Positions 61,111 through 64,000 of a stretch of 64,000 nucleotides of DNA are shown here, piece by piece. Location: positions 62,001 to 126,000 of the forward strand of contig JALDNG010000427.1 in NCBI GenBank assembly GCA_024349245.1. The letters are read 5' to 3'. Below the pieces are notes generated by a model. That model was not told the DNA's origin and searched no databases. It was given only the letters and a program-made list of their open reading frames with translations. This stretch comes from Neodontobutis hainanensis. Its lineage: Eukaryota; Chordata; Actinopteri; Gobiiformes; Odontobutidae. Made by a program: the position numbers and the translations under genes. Numbering within the stretch: position 1 is the stretch's first letter; each line of letters begins with the position of its first letter.

Positions 61111-64000
61111 TAAACTTTAATCAAAAGAAACCTCAACATGCATTCGAATACCTAACTTTTCAAAAAAGATCATCTATATTTCAAAAAGGGAAAAAATTTT
61201 GAAACTGACTTATTTCATTTTAACTTAAAAAATGTAATTCAAAATATATTTTCTTATTATGACATGTGTATATTTTATGAATGACTTTATGGATGTACAT
61301 CATTAATTTTACCAACTTATTTGTCGATATTATCAATTTTTTCAAAATATCATGATAGTCAAACAAAACTTACAAATACAAACATTTATTTTCGAAGTTT
61401 CCTGATTTAACAAATTCATTTTTTATGTATATCAAAATGAAGTAACCCTATAAATTTCTGGCCTTGAAGTTTGTAAAATTTTTTCCACCTATATATTTTA
61501 TGCTTTTAATTTTATAAATAAAGTTGATTGTACTCAGCGTTGCTCAAGACTGTGTGTAAAAATGCCATTTTAAAATAAATTGTTTGGTTTTAACATATCT
61601 ATTTCCAGAAAGTTCATATAAACAATAGACTTTGTTCAAAATGAATAAAATAGTTCAGAATAGATTTAAAAACTTCATCATCAATTTTAGAAGTAGAAAT
61701 GAAATAAAAAATTAAATAAAAACTTAATTTTACCTCAGTACTTTTCAATTAAATGTATTTTTGTTTTTTAAAATATAGGTATAACTCATAAGTTTACCGA
61801 CTTTTGACCAATGCACATACGGCTGTCCGTGAAAGAAGCATCGATTTTCAATTTATGATTTAGAAACATTCGTGGTTGTGTTAAAAGCACATTTACAAAA
61901 TATAATATTGATCGGAAAACTCAAAGCAGTGCGTAATTAAATCACGTACGTACATTTATTTTAATTAAATGGATATTTTGCTAAAATTAGCAGGACGCTA
62001 AATTTAATACGAGACAATTTGTATGACAAGGAAAGAAGGACCAAGTGGAGTTTAAATATGAATTATTTATGGAATAAACAAAATTAATTTGAGGATCAGG
62101 TGAATCAATTTATTTAAGCTTGTACAAATAGGTGTAAACAGAGTAAGTATTGTGAATTTTGAACCTATTGGTGTTAAATAAAAATTATTTTTAGTTTTCT
62201 AGAAAGGGAATAATGTTGCTTTTATATCACCAGCACAAGTGGTTTTAACTTCCTGAATGATACAAATTCTATTTTTAACTTGAGAGAACATGAAAAACAA
62301 CAAAGATTTAGTAATCAATAGGATTGATGTGATGCAACTTCAAACCTCATAAGCTAGACAAGATTAAAAATTAATAGGATGTGTAAATTATAAAACGTAC
62401 CACTTAAATCATACCATTTAAATAAAACTAGAGGTTTTACTCTTGCATATTTTACTTATGTAACTTTACACAAGGAGCGAATTAATTCGTAATTACTCAA
62501 TCGATTTTCCAAATACGAAAAAGAAATTTTGAAAAAAATTCCAAAAAGAAAATAATTCTTCACTGATTTATATGGGAGAACTGGATATAATTAGACAACT
62601 ATCCAAAAAAAAGAAGTAAACCTGAAATTATATTGTATGTTCAACTTATTTAAAAAACCTTCTAAATAATAATTTGAACCAAGATGAAAACAAAAATAAA
62701 ATTTTGGAGAAGGGAAGAATTGTACCTTTTGTCGAGAAAATATCATTTACTCCCCTTTATAAATTTTATATTATAAGGGTTCTCTCACTCTTTTTATCTG
62801 ATGTTTTAAAATTATGAGAAAAAGAAGCAATACTGTCAATAAACTTGAAAATTTAATTTGTTGAGAACACGATATAAAGTGACTTGTTGTTTATAAGTCT
62901 GTTTACGAATTATATTTTAGGATAAAAAATAAATATTTTTGAAATGAAAAAACGTTTAAAGCTTAAAATCGTCATTAGATGAATTTAAACAAAAAAAATC
63001 TTTTTTAAATGTCATTTTTATTTTGCTAAATAATTTATATGAATTTTAAAAATGAAAAAATACTAGTTTCAGAAGAATATTTTAATGTAGAAGGAAAAAT
63101 GACAAAGGGTATCATAATCTATCATATTGTGCCAAATTTGTGAAGTTGGCTGTATCTTTGATGAATAAAAGAGCATAATTTAAGACATAAATGACGCTGG
63201 TAATATCGAGTAGTCGAAACACAAATTATTGAGAAAATTTATGCACATAATATGCCATTAAATAAAAAGAACTAAATTTACTGCTGTTAAATTCTATGTT
63301 TTTGAAAATTAACATTTTAAATTGATAGTCTTTTATCTTTAAAAACATCACATTCTTTTCTTAACACTGAATCCATTTTCCCTTCATTCATTATTGAACT
63401 AATTTCAACTTTTTTTTGATTTAAAGTTTAAAACGATCATTAAAGTTATTAAAAACTCCTATACACAAGGGATTATATCGATTTGTTCTCAGTTTTTTTC
63501 TTCACGACTATAAGATAAAAAATCGATTCAAGTTGTTGGAAAGTAACTTGAGTGCAGCATATCTATTTGTCATTGAAAAACTTTGATATTAAAACTAAAC
63601 CCTCTTCTCAAATTCCACATCTAAGAATAATACAGAATCCTTAATTTTAAGCACTTTTACGAATAGAAAATACGACTTATTGAAAGAAATCAGAATTTGG
63701 ATTTTAATATAAAAGTCTAAAATTTTTAGCATTTATGAAAATCTATAAACTTTGTATCATAAATTATTGATATTAATAAAGAAAAGATGGCTTTTATACT
63801 GTATCACATACACAGTATCCATTTCAGAAAAGTACACATAAGAATTATCAAAATATAATATGTCGATATTATCAAAGTCTACCTCATATTTGTAATTCTA
63901 ATGTTCACAGGAATTGAAATTTGATTTCTTTACTCCATGTATTTCGAGATATATACGATGAATAATCAAAAGAGCAATTTGATATCTTTGATAAACATGA
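61111..64000. other. A/T-rich terminal region with nothing recognised
   Basis: No exon, RNA gene, repeat array or element seen on either strand. Confidence 0.4.

Overview
The window is A+T-rich (clearly well above half A/T by eye) eukaryotic nuclear DNA with very few genes. Three protein genes can be read confidently, all on the + strand: an ANGEL/CCR4-type endonuclease-exonuclease-phosphatase protein (491-1625), the signal recognition particle subunit SRP72 (3724-5622) and the dynein-associated chaperone NUDC (55444-59249). Exon-by-exon reconstruction shows all three are cut by extremely short GT-AG introns, mostly 21-25 nt, with one of only 16 nt. The code is standard: UGA ends two genes, UAA ends the third, and none of the reconstructed exons needs an in-frame stop. 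Animal-like NUDC and SRP72, introns of about 22 nt and a gene-poor, transposon-rich A+T genome point to a dicyemid mesozoan or a close relative. That is an inference; a ciliate (short introns but reassigned stops) or an algal nucleomorph (short introns but compact) fits less well.

Layout. 1-5.8 kb: the ANGEL-like gene and SRP72, about 2.1 kb apart. 5.8-8.8 kb: no gene seen. 8.77-12.72 kb: a decayed Ty3/Gypsy-type LTR retrotransposon with recognisable LTRs at both ends. 15.5-19.6 kb: a second, more decayed Gypsy-like pol. 20.85-23.7 kb: a tandem array of about 19 copies of a 136-bp unit, with traces of a 5-unit higher-order repeat and bounded on both sides by copies of another sequence of about 130 bp. 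24-27 kb: faint retroelement fragments. 29.0-30.4 kb: a short minisatellite and a broken mariner/IS630-type DDE transposase. 35.3-39.4 kb: a third Gypsy element (gag knuckle, protease, RT, RNase H, integrase). 44.6-48.4 kb: a fourth Gypsy element, on the minus strand. 50-51 kb: unassigned, possibly mobile, sequence. 51.7-54.6 kb: two possible small genes. 55.4-59.3 kb: NUDC, interrupted by a 2,753-nt T-rich intron. 59.3-64 kb: nothing convincing apart from one GC-richer island.

The three firm genes are housekeeping functions (RNA processing, protein targeting, dynein/chaperone biology) with no operon-like relation. The most interesting signals are splicing-related: the 16-nt intron, the extreme contrast in intron size inside NUDC, and four points where the frame closes only with an intron of 41-64 nt or a one-base indel. 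A GC-rich NRF1-like motif lies 105-265 bp upstream of several genes or candidate genes.
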